From the NCBI GenBank assembly GCA_900660155.1, contig CABFPE010000303.1, positions 298,951 to 362,950 of the forward strand: 64,000 nucleotides of DNA. The letters are read 5' to 3'. Below are positions 41,801-44,989 of the stretch, one piece after another. The DNA is from Hofstenia miamia. Lineage: Eukaryota > Xenacoelomorpha > Acoela > Hofsteniidae. Each line of letters begins with the position of its first letter. The first letter of the stretch is position 1. Position numbers and translations under genes: made by a program. The notes below the pieces were generated by a model that was not told the origin of the DNA, made no database searches, and saw only the letters and a list, made by a program, of their open reading frames with translations.

Positions 41801-41934
41801 AGGAGATCTTGCCTCTGACCTTCCCTTGCATCAACCAACTTACGTGCCACATTACTGATCCAATGGTTCGTCAGGCAGTGTTTGATTTTATGCTCAAAAT
41901 TTCCAATATTTACCAATTTAATTTCTACAAGTAA
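557..41934 (+). CDS. ARFGEF3: ARFGEF3/BIG3-like protein, 28-exon gene, 5' part outside window
   Basis: Spliced gene model made by hand from GT-AG junctions. The exons encode, in order, the segments of vertebrate BIG3 (KIAA1244) from about residue 365 to the C-terminus, and every junction keeps phase (1,737 residues recovered plus stop TAA at 41932-41934). Well-conserved blocks include AAVSCVCALL, LQLASNFCS, ICLSLDGLSNAA, FDVFDAFLNTKNVYVFANAA, ANFRHAIGLSTDLVVEHI and QLTCHITDPMVRQAV. In vertebrates BIG3 belongs to the large BIG/GBF Sec7 family, but its Sec7-like region lacks the catalytic glutamate. Here too I find no exon with the LPGEAQ-type motif, so ARF nucleotide exchange is doubtful and a regulatory or scaffold role in secretory granules is more likely (inference from the family). 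Introns range from 43 bp to 10.2 kb and hold two antisense genes and many transposons. Orthology is confident; the exon 2/3 and exon 27 boundaries are the weakest points. Confidence 0.93.
670..712 (+). other. 43-bp intron of ARFGEF3
   Basis: The intron starts GTGAGG and ends TTATTTTAG. Removing it joins DLLKL to IVDAISESV in frame, matching vertebrate LLKLIMDGM. It is near the lower size limit for animal spliceosomal introns. Confidence 0.8.
713..1022 (+). CDS. ARFGEF3: ARFGEF3 exon 2
   Basis: Encodes NVHVCSAAVSCVCALLSSL, very close to vertebrate YAAVSCVCTLLGAL, then a less conserved polar stretch. The donor chosen (GTGGGA after codon TCG) is the only one found that keeps phase 0 for the next exon. 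A stronger-looking GTTGGT donor just upstream (about 987) would break the frame. The 3' end is therefore less certain than the 5' end. Confidence 0.78.
1023..3990 (+). other. ARFGEF3 intron 2 hosting an antisense tetraspanin gene
   Basis: An intron of about 3 kb. Its only recognised content is the two-exon tetraspanin gene on the minus strand at 2325-3670. The flanks 1023-2324 and 3671-3990 are AT-rich and I see no conserved coding there. Confidence 0.7.
2325..3670 (-). CDS. tetraspanin, two exons (3273-3670 and 2325-2748)
   Basis: Four-pass membrane protein of the tetraspanin family, which organises membrane microdomains with integrins, receptors and proteases. Exon 1 runs 3670 to 3273 and exon 2 runs 2748 to 2325; the 524-bp intron has donor GTAAGT and acceptor AAATTTAG, and phase 2 is kept. 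The joined protein is 273 residues, normal for the family. Hydrophobic segments lie near residues 12-34 (TM1), 64-85 (TM2), 92-116 (TM3) and 225-245 (TM4). The large extracellular loop carries the diagnostic CCG motif (TYQCCGLNNPNDW), then a second CC pair (PNSCC) and further cysteines (SKCL, KGCW). The start follows from the ATG that precedes a short basic cytoplasmic tail (MAKMKKRK). It lies wholly inside ARFGEF3 intron 2 in antisense, so the two pre-mRNAs overlap. I do not assign an orthologue. Confidence 0.9.
3991..4132 (+). CDS. ARFGEF3: ARFGEF3 exon 3
   Basis: The acceptor ends TTTTCTGAG; the donor is AAAG/GTTGGT. The peptide begins HIFNTNAFSQSLDDSTEE and ends GDADK, a polar, acidic linker that corresponds to the poorly conserved region before the Sec7-like domain. 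Phase 0 in, phase 1 out. The frame joins correctly to exon 4, which supports it. Confidence 0.72.
6239..6960. repeat. tandem duplication, two copies of a 361-bp unit
   Basis: 6239-6599 and 6600-6960 read the same base for base as far as I can follow. The first 12 bases of the unit (CGCATTTAATGA) appear a third time at 6961, the expected remnant at a tandem junction. The unit has no recognisable coding function. Near-identity suggests a recent duplication or an assembly effect. Confidence 0.93.
7450..7800. other. GC-richer patch, probable decayed coding or transposon fragment
   Basis: Base composition is clearly less AT-rich than the surrounding intron. On the minus strand a 76-residue frame (7518-7748) contains FFAKLIVLNTLLIPEARKG; a second minus frame carries other sensible-looking segments, suggesting a frameshifted relic. 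I do not recognise the family, and it has no visible terminal repeats. Confidence 0.35.
8060..8115. repeat. (TA)n microsatellite
   Basis: Nearly pure TA dinucleotide tract of about 50 bp inside ARFGEF3 intron 3. Confidence 0.95.
9285..9379 (+). CDS. ARFGEF3: ARFGEF3 exon 4
   Basis: The acceptor ends TTTTTAG and the donor is GTATGC. The peptide starts HTDVHNSGLPECDMDPLP, resembling the vertebrate acidic stretch DVSDIGSDNCSLADEE. Phase 1 in, phase 0 out. Confidence 0.78.
9883..10174 (+). CDS. ARFGEF3: ARFGEF3 exon 5
   Basis: Encodes ARAFVDLLVTKLPSLLTIQS then ADAAILQLASNFCS, matching vertebrate SARLFIQSLEGLLPRLLSLS and FASTFCSG. It is preceded by a charged, probably helical linker rich in Glu and Arg. 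This is the start of the degenerate Sec7-like region of BIG3 proteins. Donor GTGTTA, phase 1. Confidence 0.9.
10410..10591 (+). CDS. ARFGEF3: ARFGEF3 exon 6
   Basis: Encodes NADGVYIAIYYSLLLNLKL, equivalent to vertebrate NADSLYTAAHCALLLNLKL. The acceptor ends GTCGTTTAG and the donor is GTATTT. Phase 1 in, phase 0 out. Part of the Sec7-like region; no catalytic glutamate motif is visible. Confidence 0.9.
11340..11425 (+). other. tRNA-like promoter relic (possible SINE head)
   Basis: CTCAGTGGATCAATGG resembles an A box and AGTTCAAACCC, about 45 bases further on, resembles a B box of RNA polymerase III promoters. I could not fold a full cloverleaf, so a functional tRNA is unlikely; a tRNA-derived SINE fragment is possible. 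Confidence 0.25.
11938..12055. repeat. direct repeat copy 1
   Basis: About 118 bp nearly identical to 12237-12361; the second copy has a 7-bp insertion. Spacing is about 300 bp. Function unknown. Confidence 0.9.
12237..12361. repeat. direct repeat copy 2
   Basis: About 125 bp nearly identical to 11938-12055, with an extra 7 bp. Both share TTACTCTATGCCTTCTCTGC near the start. Confidence 0.9.
13770..13935 (+). CDS. ARFGEF3: ARFGEF3 exon 7
   Basis: Encodes ESGVLVYLSSTWLSELYK, equivalent to vertebrate TSGVLMVFSQAWIEELYH, then LGLANYSPTNPEFN. The acceptor ends TTGATTTAG; the donor GTATTG leaves phase 1, which exon 8 completes as Asp (DIDG). Confidence 0.92.
14705..15034 (+). CDS. ARFGEF3: ARFGEF3 exon 8
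   Basis: Encodes DIDGMGNLELGG, then FVAGLKFCRRILLAVWDSVL and DRQAICLSLDGLSNAALLCC. Vertebrate BIG3 has DIDGLESSAIGG, VAGVAFARYILVGCWKNLI and ERDAICMSLDGLRKAARLSC. Donor GTATGT, phase 1. Confidence 0.95.
15355..15401. repeat. (AT)n microsatellite
   Basis: AT dinucleotide tract in the 453-bp intron between ARFGEF3 exons 8 and 9. Confidence 0.95.
15488..15677 (+). CDS. ARFGEF3: ARFGEF3 exon 9
   Basis: Encodes MLSMDALLNVGLEIGSHCTE then CWKYVFK; vertebrate BIG3 has LCMEAILSVGLEMGSHNPDCWPHVFR. The acceptor ends ATTTAAG and the donor is GTAAGA. Phase 1 in, phase 2 out. Confidence 0.93.
16960..18318 (-). mobile_element. hAT transposon with BED zinc finger, internally shortened
   Basis: Terminal inverted repeats of about 42 bp: the left end starts TAGCGTTCAAACATACAACT, and the right end in reverse complement starts CAGCGTTCAGACATACAACT. 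Flanking 8-mers GCTTAAAG and CTTAAGTA look like a slipped or mutated target duplication around CTTAA(A)G. At 1,359 bp it is too short for a complete hAT. The right inner region has the alternating AACCGGTTAAC motifs common in hAT subterminal DNA. It carries the minus-strand transposase relic annotated separately. Confidence 0.85.
17043..17940 (-). pseudogene. hAT transposase relic (BED finger type)
   Basis: Read from high to low coordinate: a BED-type zinc finger start (WIWKNMLKKDDKTITCNMCK, then HL) near 17940-17830, a stop, then LNVETRWNSTYLMLQSF, typical of the hAT core, an in-frame TAG after DIWEADN (17379-17381), then VASFLDPRFKNLSFLP. The usual C-terminal dimerisation domain is missing. 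Several stops and the lack of a full catalytic core mean it is dead. Confidence 0.85.
18762..20095 (-). mobile_element. mariner transposon, near full length, inactive
   Basis: Inverted terminal repeats: CGAGGTCTATCCCAAAAGTA at the left and, in reverse complement, CGTAGTCTATCCCAAAAATA at the right, flanked on both sides by a TA target duplication (18760-18761 and 20096-20097). Length is 1,334 bp, typical for mariner. It contains a broken minus-strand transposase. Confidence 0.93.
18958..19918 (-). pseudogene. mariner transposase, frameshifted and with stops
   Basis: Starts near MTAQQSFSTYEIRVIMKFL (about 19918), then shifts frame near LQMFDW into DVEDEQRSGRRQTSTTGDNV, the linker typical of mariner. 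First catalytic Asp in VTGDETWV. Two in-frame stops follow (after DLELK and after QSAQ). The second catalytic position reads FHNENAPVYTA where active elements have HxDNAP, so the Asp is Glu. The third Asp is present in YSPDLAPTDFYLF, so the family is DD34D mariner. It cannot encode an active enzyme. Confidence 0.92.
20690..24075 (-). CDS. unrecognised multi-exon protein, antisense within ARFGEF3 intron 9
   Basis: A chain of minus-strand open exons with GT-AG borders. The chain 22185-22337, 21854-22044, 21505-21718, 21154-21268 and about 20990-21109 is solid: junction phases 2, 1, 2 and 0 all agree. Upstream, 23018-23267 joins 22699-22886 in phase 1. The upper exon 23996-24075 encodes a chromodomain-like core, KYLVAWENGEPTWEP. 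The middle contains a coiled-coil-prone stretch (SLQAENAVLRQTVEEL). Further down it reads ISEDDYPSLTMLDKSLPRSY and ..RSELN, which by memory resembles a multi-copy family of uncharacterised invertebrate proteins, possibly transposon-derived; I cannot confirm this. The start and final exons are unresolved, and the exons at 23.4-23.7 and 22.5 kb have ambiguous borders. There may be two genes here, one ending before 23267. Confidence 0.55.
20990..21109 (-). CDS. exon of unrecognised antisense gene, 3' end uncertain
   Basis: Starts in phase 0 after TGTTAATAG with VTVNNAANKKCIDFTPLSAA, then LFACIEPGDFICD. Possible donors are GTTTAG or GTAAAA. A further open stretch at about 20690-20810 (LWNEVYNLICGDVFTEME) may be the terminal exon and ends at a stop after LYCQK. 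Confidence 0.5.
21154..21268 (-). CDS. exon of unrecognised antisense gene
   Basis: Encodes LLKPLLRYLIDRDNYLGGTT, then VHLNAFVLAVRSLGIAFE. Acceptor TTGTAG, donor GTAACT. Phase 2 in, phase 0 out. The GGTTVHLNAF wording is faintly ankyrin-like but not convincing. Confidence 0.6.
21505..21718 (-). CDS. exon of unrecognised antisense gene
   Basis: Encodes CSKFQLLLFILQ, then ISKFGQIQLSLINVSPCDIA and ends LCLRSTD. Acceptor GTTAAG, donor GTTGAC. Phase 1 in, phase 2 out. Confidence 0.6.
21854..22044 (-). CDS. exon of unrecognised antisense gene
   Basis: Encodes YCISEDDYPSLTMLDKSLPR, then LRSELNQKVKVLTT and VEIIDSVLRRKR. Acceptor TGTTTAAG, donor GTAATA. Phase 2 in, phase 1 out. Confidence 0.6.
22185..22337 (-). 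CDS. exon of unrecognised antisense gene
   Basis: Encodes CIMVFGCLGFELRSTS and ends LTYMKKILYVLE. Acceptor TTTAAAG, donor GTATGT, phase 2 at both ends. Joins to YCISEDDYPSL in the next exon. Confidence 0.55.
22699..22886 (-). CDS. coiled-coil exon of unrecognised antisense gene
   Basis: Begins GRTRNIFKNE after acceptor CTCATAG and contains SLQAENAVLRQTVEELTF, a heptad-like segment. The donor (GTATAT) falls within an AT-rich tract and is uncertain. An open stretch near 22450-22578 (EINDLSLQKKDLIEKLHISE) is probably the next coiled-coil exon. Confidence 0.45.
23018..23267 (-). CDS. exon of unrecognised antisense gene
   Basis: The acceptor ends TTTTTAG immediately before an ATG (23267) that could also be a true start. 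Encodes QYNPRVNPDYRENVYAQIEL and ends FKKLG with donor GTCAAA, phase 1; exon 22699-22886 continues in frame. Confidence 0.5.
23996..24075 (-). CDS. chromodomain-like exon
   Basis: 80 bp with a clear acceptor (ATTATTATAG) and donor (GTATTC), encoding NEKYLVAWENGEPTWEPKDY. The YLVxW...TWEP pattern is the core of chromodomains, which bind methylated histone tails or, in retroelement integrases, target chromatin. The first half of a chromodomain would be on an upstream exon I did not find. Confidence 0.5.
24094..24136. repeat. (AT)n microsatellite
   Basis: AT dinucleotide tract just upstream (on the minus strand) of the chromodomain-like exon. Confidence 0.92.
24432..24655. mobile_element. MITE-like element with 23-bp inverted repeats
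   Basis: The left end TTATTGCAGATCAACGGACT matches the reverse complement of the right end (TTATTGCAGATCATAGGACT) with two differences. Length is 224 bp with no coding. Superfamily not assigned; I see no clear target duplication. Confidence 0.65.
25829..26119 (+). CDS. ARFGEF3: ARFGEF3 exon 10
   Basis: Encodes CASFIAQLEHSYFTENGDRS, equivalent to vertebrate CEYVGTLEHNHFSDGA, then a variable Gly/Ser/Thr stretch and VADLVKHSR (vertebrate IQDLVREGSR), ending LSTAVDR. The acceptor ends GTGTTTAG; donor GTAAAT. Phase 2 at both ends. Confidence 0.93.
26120..26192 (+). other. 73-bp intron of ARFGEF3
   Basis: GTAAAT to GGATTTAG; removal joins STAVDR to FFEEAAIHLNL, matching vertebrate STQADRLFEDATDKLNL. 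Confidence 0.9.
26193..26481 (+). CDS. ARFGEF3: ARFGEF3 exon 11
   Basis: Encodes CSQMQLFSRL, RTTALHLFRMGDIVLQCIRS and VLHIMRVWSIVAPHFVE; vertebrate BIG3 has SQSQLFHSV, KSALHLFRLGNAMLRIVRS and LLHVMRCWSLVAPHLVE. Donor GTTAGC, phase 0. Confidence 0.96.
27093..27174. repeat. 41-bp unit, two tandem copies
   Basis: The unit begins AACATATTAACAATATACCA and is repeated once with offset 41, without visible differences. Confidence 0.93.
27200..27451 (-). pseudogene. hAT transposase fragment
   Basis: The minus-strand frame reads GLFSSFIEKEVAYKLLSESL, then NLYVLFDETPDEQNKPVMAV, the N-terminal part of the hAT catalytic domain including the DET motif with the first catalytic Asp, then a stop. It corresponds to the stretch VDETFDKEGRYVCCEVF in the decayed copy at 43.7 kb. 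No N- or C-terminal parts remain. Confidence 0.7.
28004..28183 (+). CDS. ARFGEF3: ARFGEF3 exon 12
   Basis: Encodes KKAVSSIHDILTEIL then HFNYHEALFKPFESMLRLEL and CDSDVQDQ; vertebrate QKAVSFIHDILTEVL and HFNEALFRPFERIMQLELCDEDVQDQ. Phase 0 at both ends. Confidence 0.97.
28371..28493 (+). CDS. ARFGEF3: ARFGEF3 exon 13
   Basis: Encodes CELVEACQDNIKSGWRPLFG, equivalent to vertebrate GELVEVCSTQIQSGWRPLFS. The acceptor ends TTGTTTAG, donor GTAAGG. Confidence 0.96.
28494..28537 (+). other. 44-bp intron of ARFGEF3
   Basis: GTAAGG to TATTTTCAG; both flanking exons are strongly conserved and the phase is kept. Confidence 0.9.
28538..28685 (+). CDS. ARFGEF3: ARFGEF3 exon 14
   Basis: Encodes PVFDVFDAFLNTKNVYVFAN then AAIDCILCLLKFVRG; vertebrate PVFDVFEAFLNTDNIQVFAN and AATSYIMCLMKFVKG. 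Donor GTATAC, phase 1. Confidence 0.97.
28945..29128 (+). CDS. ARFGEF3: ARFGEF3 exon 15
   Basis: Encodes LCLPALRRLLRCSAILESIY then QMPLKPMF; vertebrate LCLPALDYLRRCSQLLAKIYKMPLKPIF. Donor GTACGT, phase 2. Confidence 0.96.
29248..29366 (+). CDS. ARFGEF3: ARFGEF3 exon 16
   Basis: Encodes a variable linker ending FMPSDLEQMDDETG, equivalent to vertebrate VLSDFDDDTG. Acceptor GTTTTTAG, donor GTAAGT. Phase 2 in, phase 1 out. Confidence 0.9.
29367..31784 (+). other. ARFGEF3 intron 16 with non-autonomous hAT
   Basis: A 2.4-kb intron containing the 940-bp hAT-type element at 29972-30911; the rest is AT-rich with no recognised exon. Confidence 0.85.
29972..30911. mobile_element. non-autonomous hAT element
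   Basis: The left end begins CAGAGATGGAATCCGAAACT; the right end in reverse complement begins CAGGGATGGAGTTGGATCGG, and both continue into a GGATCCGAAwTTTTTTnAAA-like stretch. Flanking 8-mers CCGTACTT (29964-29971) and CTGTCCTT (30912-30919) agree at six of eight positions, as expected for an old hAT target duplication. I see no transposase domain inside. Confidence 0.75.
31785..31913 (+). CDS. ARFGEF3: ARFGEF3 exon 17
   Basis: Encodes IRVWYLLLEGLTGAVATCPR then PQTLSLLFQLLKSVTKIPG; vertebrate IEVWIILLEQLTAAVSNCPR and PPTLDLLFELLRDVTKTPG. Phase 1 at both ends. Confidence 0.97.
32051..32214 (+). CDS. ARFGEF3: ARFGEF3 exon 18
   Basis: Encodes FGVFSVTHLLLPMLQSWLRK then NFRHAIGLSTDLVVEHI; vertebrate FGIYAVVHLLLPVMSVWLRR and NFKHAIGLSCELVVEHI. 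Donor GTAATA, phase 0. Confidence 0.97.
32364..32488 (+). CDS. ARFGEF3: ARFGEF3 exon 19
   Basis: Encodes LLDLLVECVGHPNESVARLG then CSCIK; vertebrate LFELLVACVAKPTETISRVGCSCIR. Donor GTAACT, phase 2. Confidence 0.95.
32598..32826 (+). CDS. ARFGEF3: ARFGEF3 exon 20
   Basis: Encodes VSAGPAFTEEMWTIASNGLR, then GDLCQVKVAA and AECLRLHLLSKQ; vertebrate VTAGPVFTEEMWRLACCALQ and EGCQVRVAA. The donor GT is followed directly by a (AT)n microsatellite. Confidence 0.95.
32827..32859. repeat. (TA)n microsatellite forming a 5' splice site
   Basis: The intron starts GTTATATATATA...; the TA tract runs for about 30 bases directly from the exon 20 donor. Confidence 0.9.
32981..33275 (+). CDS. ARFGEF3: ARFGEF3 exon 21
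   Basis: Encodes VFLLDSQSHSTSS (vertebrate VFMLDTQCSP), then VRVPFRRIVVGLVSHQLILQ (vertebrate VSFREIVVSLLSHQVLLQ). The donor GTAAGT at 33276 is a consensus site; read-through is open, see the intron entry. Confidence 0.9.
33276..33377 (+). other. 102-bp stop-free, frame-neutral intron (inferred)
   Basis: Starts GTAAGT and ends CATCTAG. Length is 34 codons with no in-frame stop, so both spliced and retained forms are open. Removal joins CVT to NFLDHLSIKHVNLLLECLL, which aligns with vertebrate GFLRYISMQNLAVIFDLLL without an insert. The retained peptide is Phe/Ser-rich with no counterpart. Confidence 0.75.
33378..33496 (+). CDS. ARFGEF3: ARFGEF3 exon 22
   Basis: Encodes LLLECLLDSFKFAAEFDARP then GLKFLLQK; vertebrate VIFDLLLDSYRTAREFDTSPGLKCLLKK. 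Donor GTATTT, phase 0. Confidence 0.95.
33497..34945 (+). other. ARFGEF3 intron 22 containing assembly gap
   Basis: A 1.4-kb intron of AT-rich sequence interrupted by the N run at 34019-34160. No exon is required here: flanking exons join in phase 0 and the vertebrate sequence is contiguous (LLKKVSGIGGAANLYRQ). Confidence 0.8.
34019..34160. other. assembly gap (142 N)
   Basis: Run of N between an AT-rich flank and a short poly-C (8 C) start on the right. Confidence 1.
34946..35070 (+). CDS. ARFGEF3: ARFGEF3 exon 23
   Basis: Encodes AANLYRQIGASFIFYVHVLI; vertebrate AANLYRQSAMSFNIYFHALV. Acceptor CAAGTTTTTAG, donor GTAAGT, phase 2. Confidence 0.95.
35071..35114 (+). other. 44-bp intron of ARFGEF3
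   Basis: GTAAGT to TTATTGAAG; phase 2 kept. The third ultra-short intron in this gene. Confidence 0.8.
35115..35207 (+). CDS. ARFGEF3: ARFGEF3 exon 24
   Basis: Encodes NILNSEYQSSMENERQLFSS and a Ser/Asp-rich end (STDLNDSEDR), in the position of the vertebrate Ser/Asp/Glu-rich segment after VLFEDDERSTDSS. Donor GTACGT, phase 2. Confidence 0.78.
35279..36166 (-). pseudogene. hAT transposase relic in ARFGEF3 intron 24
   Basis: Minus strand with several frameshifts and stops. Order from high coordinate: DIYFTDEENEKLF, then HYMATFLHTQLEDLL (about 35704-35748, the ATFLxPxxK-type hAT motif), then ATLAKFLLCIPTSEATSERL and FSVSYRILEERRQSL, a textbook C-terminal hAT dimerisation domain. Terminal inverted repeats were not found. 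Confidence 0.8.
36800..36965 (+). CDS. ARFGEF3: ARFGEF3 exon 25
   Basis: Encodes a Lys/Glu-rich start then DFEWIIKRLFSICNEVCSSY and IQ; vertebrate ADWVWLVKRLHKLCMELCNNYIQ. Acceptor GAATGCTTAG, donor GTGAGT. Phase 2 in, phase 0 out. Confidence 0.92.
36966..40398 (+). other. ARFGEF3 intron 25 with a piggyBac-type MITE
   Basis: A 3.4-kb intron. The only recognised insert is the 192-bp element at 38832-39023. A stretch at about 37640-37960 is less AT-rich than its surroundings but I could not identify it. Confidence 0.75.
38832..39023. mobile_element. piggyBac-type MITE
   Basis: Both sides carry TTAA (38828-38831 and 39024-39027). The element begins CCCTTTGCCTGC and its reverse complement begins CCCTTTTGCTGC. 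TTAA target sites with CCCTTT ends are the hallmark of piggyBac elements. 192 bp, no coding. Confidence 0.88.
40399..40511 (+). CDS. ARFGEF3: ARFGEF3 exon 26
   Basis: Encodes IHFDREGDIDLEHIASQPLF then ILIPDEGEHN; vertebrate MHLDLENCMEEPPIFKGDPFFILPSF. Acceptor TTGATTTAG, donor GTATTT. Phase 0 in, phase 2 out. Confidence 0.85.
41253..41496 (+). CDS. ARFGEF3: ARFGEF3 exon 27 (alternative acceptors 12 bp apart)
   Basis: Encodes a polar stretch then KIYTVATNKTIKNLMKEYKK and NDEPLDQ; vertebrate KIYTMAADKTISKLMTEYKK and GEPLGP. The obvious acceptor TTTATTTCAG (41227-41236) would read into a stop. Two in-frame acceptors give start 41253 (after AGCCTAG) or 41265 (after ATGTTTTAG); they differ by four codons. 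Donor GTTTTT. Confidence 0.85.
41677..41934 (+). CDS. ARFGEF3: ARFGEF3 terminal exon
   Basis: Acceptor TTTTTTAG. Encodes DSDARLQAWTEMITGLIQLM, then LPLTFPCINQLTCHITDPMV and RQAV, ending YQFNFYK and TAA. Vertebrate BIG3 ends DAEAQIQAWTNMVLTVL, PAVFPCISQLTCHVTDIRVRQAV. The 3' UTR follows. Confidence 0.96.
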   Translation: MEINRQQKSSILKDSDARLQAWTEMITGLIQLMQSMDDEMFKEILPLTFPCINQLTCHITDPMVRQAVFDFMLKISNIYQFNFYK

Positions 41935-42108
41935 TTGTGCAGTATATTTATTTGTAAATCAACCTTTTATTGTATATTTGGAATTATAAATATTGTAAAC
42001 ACTTGGTGTTAATCAGTTTTGAATTGGTTTATTGAAATATATATATAATTGCTGTTTTATAGACTATTGCAGATAAGATATTCTTTGCTTAGAATATTGT
42101 TTCAATTT

Positions 42109-42114
42109 AATAAA
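42109..42114 (+). terminator. probable poly(A) signal of ARFGEF3
   Basis: AATAAA about 175 bases after the stop codon, followed by T-rich sequence. Candidate only; earlier variants may be used. Confidence 0.5.
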
Positions 42115-42509
42115 GATTCTCTAAATAACAAAAAATAACACAATACAAGGTGTGCAAAATTAGTAATAATGACATTTACAAAGAAAACTATTGTTTTATT
42201 ATATATTTTTTATTAATTCTTTTGTTTTTGTAAAGAATTCAAAATATAAAGTATACTATTTAACTTCGTTGTAAAGAAATTGTATGATTTTCTAGATTTC
42301 GATGGTTGAATGTCCTTATGATAAGATATGATAAGACATTCTTTATTCAGATAAATGCTTACAATTAGATAAATGATAATTTATCTGAATACCGTCATTA
42401 AATTTGCAAAAAACATATGCAAATCGCAGATTATGAAAACAAATCTTCCAGGCTATGGATAAATTATTATAGTAATGAGTTATTGTATAGTAATTTTAAA
42501 ATTTGTAAT

Positions 42510-42720
42510 CTAGCCATGGTTTACCTGAATTATATGATTGCTTAAGGAAGTCGTTATGTAGTTTTTTAAGACTTCAATTTTATAGTTTTTCATTTCCTTG
42601 GGTAGTGAGTTCCACTTTTGAAAGATGACATTAATGAAGATTTCTTTAAAACATTTTTCTTCTATGTAATACATTGCTGGCTTAGAATGCAAAAGTTCTA
42701 ACTGTCCACATTGTTGTTTT
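42510..42720 (-). pseudogene. non-LTR retrotransposon fragment (RT C-terminal end)
   Basis: The minus-strand frame ends ..INVIFQKWNSLPKEMKN..VLKNY, the WNSLPxE signature found at the C-terminus of many CR1/Jockey/RTE-like reverse transcriptase ORFs. Only about 60 residues remain. Confidence 0.65.
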
Positions 42721-43200
42721 GATTTACGATATATTCAAAACTGAAGTCCTCGTAAGACGAATTCAATATTTACTAACTACTTTTAAATTTTAAAGGCACA
42801 AGCAATATGTGACTACAATTATACAAGAGAAATTTGAAGTTGTTTGAAAAAGTATAGCACTATTAGTTTTCAGTTAGGACAATTATTATTAGAAATTAGA
42901 ATATTATCTTCATTTCTAAAATATTGTTTTACTGCTAGAACGCAGTTGTTCTAAATGCACTGTTCTCCATCAAGTGAACATTAATTTTATCATATTATCT
43001 AAATATTAAAACAAAATTAAATATTAATGCATGTATCCAGAAATATATATTTTTAATATGCAAGCCAGACATGTCAGATTTTCGTGCGCGTGTAATAGCG
43101 TGTAATTAGACCACATTTTAAATCCGGGAATTTTCGGCCAATCAGCGTTTATTATTAATGATGTGTGACTGAATAGAACTTGCGTGCATTTCAGTTGTTT
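42721..43200. other. AT-rich spacer, no gene seen
   Basis: No exon, RNA gene or terminal repeat recognised between the LINE fragment and the hAT relic. Confidence 0.6.
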
Positions 43201-43204
43201 GACC

Positions 43205-44710
43205 ATGTCTGACTCAAGTGAGGGTTCGATAACAAGCGAAAATGAGGCTGTTGTATCCACGAGTGCAATTTCATTTAACCATCTCGCAGATAAGAGTTAG
43301 AAAGCGTCGAGTTAGCCACATTCTGCTAAAGAGCCGCGAAAGCAGGGAACGAAGTTTTTAGAGCTGAAGATGGGCATTTTACTGTTTCGTATGTGTGAGA
43401 CGCGTAGATCAGTCGACAGTACAATAAATTGTCATAAAGCCTCCGCCGAACATAAAATAAACTTACAGAAGACTATTACAAACAAAATTCAGCAAAAATT
43501 ACAACTCTCCCAATTACTACACCCGCTCGGCTAGGCAATGTTCAAGTGATTGCAGCTTAGAGCTTTAGCAGCTAACAATATACCTTTTAACGCAGTTGAT
43601 AATTCGGTTATGCGAAAATTCTTTACTGATCATGTGGAAAGTGGAGGATGGATACATCAAAATCACGGTTTATTGCTTTGCCTGAACGACGTTTTTCAAA
43701 TTGAACAGCAAAACATGAGAACCTTTTTTCAAAACAAAAATATTCAAATCTTTGTTGATGAAACTTTTGATAAAGAAGGCCGGTATGTATGTTGCGAAGT
43801 TTTTGCCGCCGTACCGTCAGATGAAGTGCATCAACAACCTCAAATTGTTTCGACGTTGTTCGAACCGAAGGCGCTTGCACATCAAAGAATATCACAGAAT
43901 TTTTATTGAATCGACTTTAACCGTGTGACAGCTTTATCAACAGACTGCTAGCTAGATGCTTGCCTCTTGGCCGAAATGCTTACAATCAATCTTCCCTCAA
44001 GGCTTACACTTGTCTTGCTTGGCTCATATGCAGTCCTCTTCTTTCAGCTTTTACAGAAATAGTTGCGTGGAGCCGACTTTTTGCTGGATATTTTACAAAC
44101 TTGGGTGCTCGAAAAAGACGTTATCTTGAGTTTTTGAAAAATATAGATGCAAAAACTGGAATGCTACCACAACCCGTTCAGACAAGATGGACCTCGACTT
44201 TTAAGGCAATTTTGTACCATAGAGAAATCTTGCAATCAGAAAAGGCTTTAGTATTACAATCAGCTTTTTTGTCCAAACGTGTGCAATCATTGATTGTTGA
44301 ACTGAAAAAGACTTGATGTTGGGTCAAATGAAAATTTCTGTAGAAAAAGCTCTCAAGAATTTTTCAAATATTTTCACGAATCCCGTGGAATTTATCCTTC
44401 TCGCAAATTTCTCAAAGAAATTCAGTTTTTCCATCCTAACAGTTCATTGATCTTTCCAACTTTACCACAAATTGAGTCAATAGATCTGCAAGCTGTGCCA
44501 GAAGCAGAATTCCATTTGTACAGAGTGAAGGCACGACTGTTCCAGAGCTGTTTAACGGAGTACCATCTCATGGATGTCAACATAATTGAACTTGAAGTCA
44601 AAGCCGTGCTCGATTTCTTGAGAGTGAACAGAACAAGTTTGCCTATCGAAAGCTGCTTTGAAGTTTGGGTCCTCCGCTTCAGTAGAAAGACTTTTCAGTT
44701 ACTACAATAA
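43205..44710 (+). pseudogene. hAT transposase relic, most domains present but broken
   Basis: Plus strand. Starts MSDSSEGSITSENEAVVSTS, soon stopped. After further stops: QLRALAANNIPFNAVDNSVM (the AxxNIPFxxV motif that opens the hAT domain), IQIFVDETFDKEGRYVCCEV (first catalytic Asp region), then in another frame TCLAWLICSPLL and LPQPVQTRWTSTFKAILYHR, then a weak C-terminal part around AEFHLYRVKARLF and LRVNRTSLPIE. At least three frame breaks. The same subfamily as the fragment at 27.2 kb. Confidence 0.85.
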
Positions 44711-44989
44711 AATTCTCACAGATGAGAGATGAAATTTAACTGACAGAAACTTAGAAATGCTAATTTTCATTTATCTCAATTCGAAAAAGCGTGAAAATTT
44801 AACATTTGTTAGTAATTTTGTATTTTTAGCGCGAACTCTAAAAAGACTAAGAACAGATGCAGACATGCTTATAATTGGAACATCAATGTATCGATACCTT
44901 AAAGTGCCTGGACTACTCCGCAAACACGAAATAGCTGTTCATTCATAACCTGGTGCTACAATTACAGAAATTGCCAATACACTGAACCA

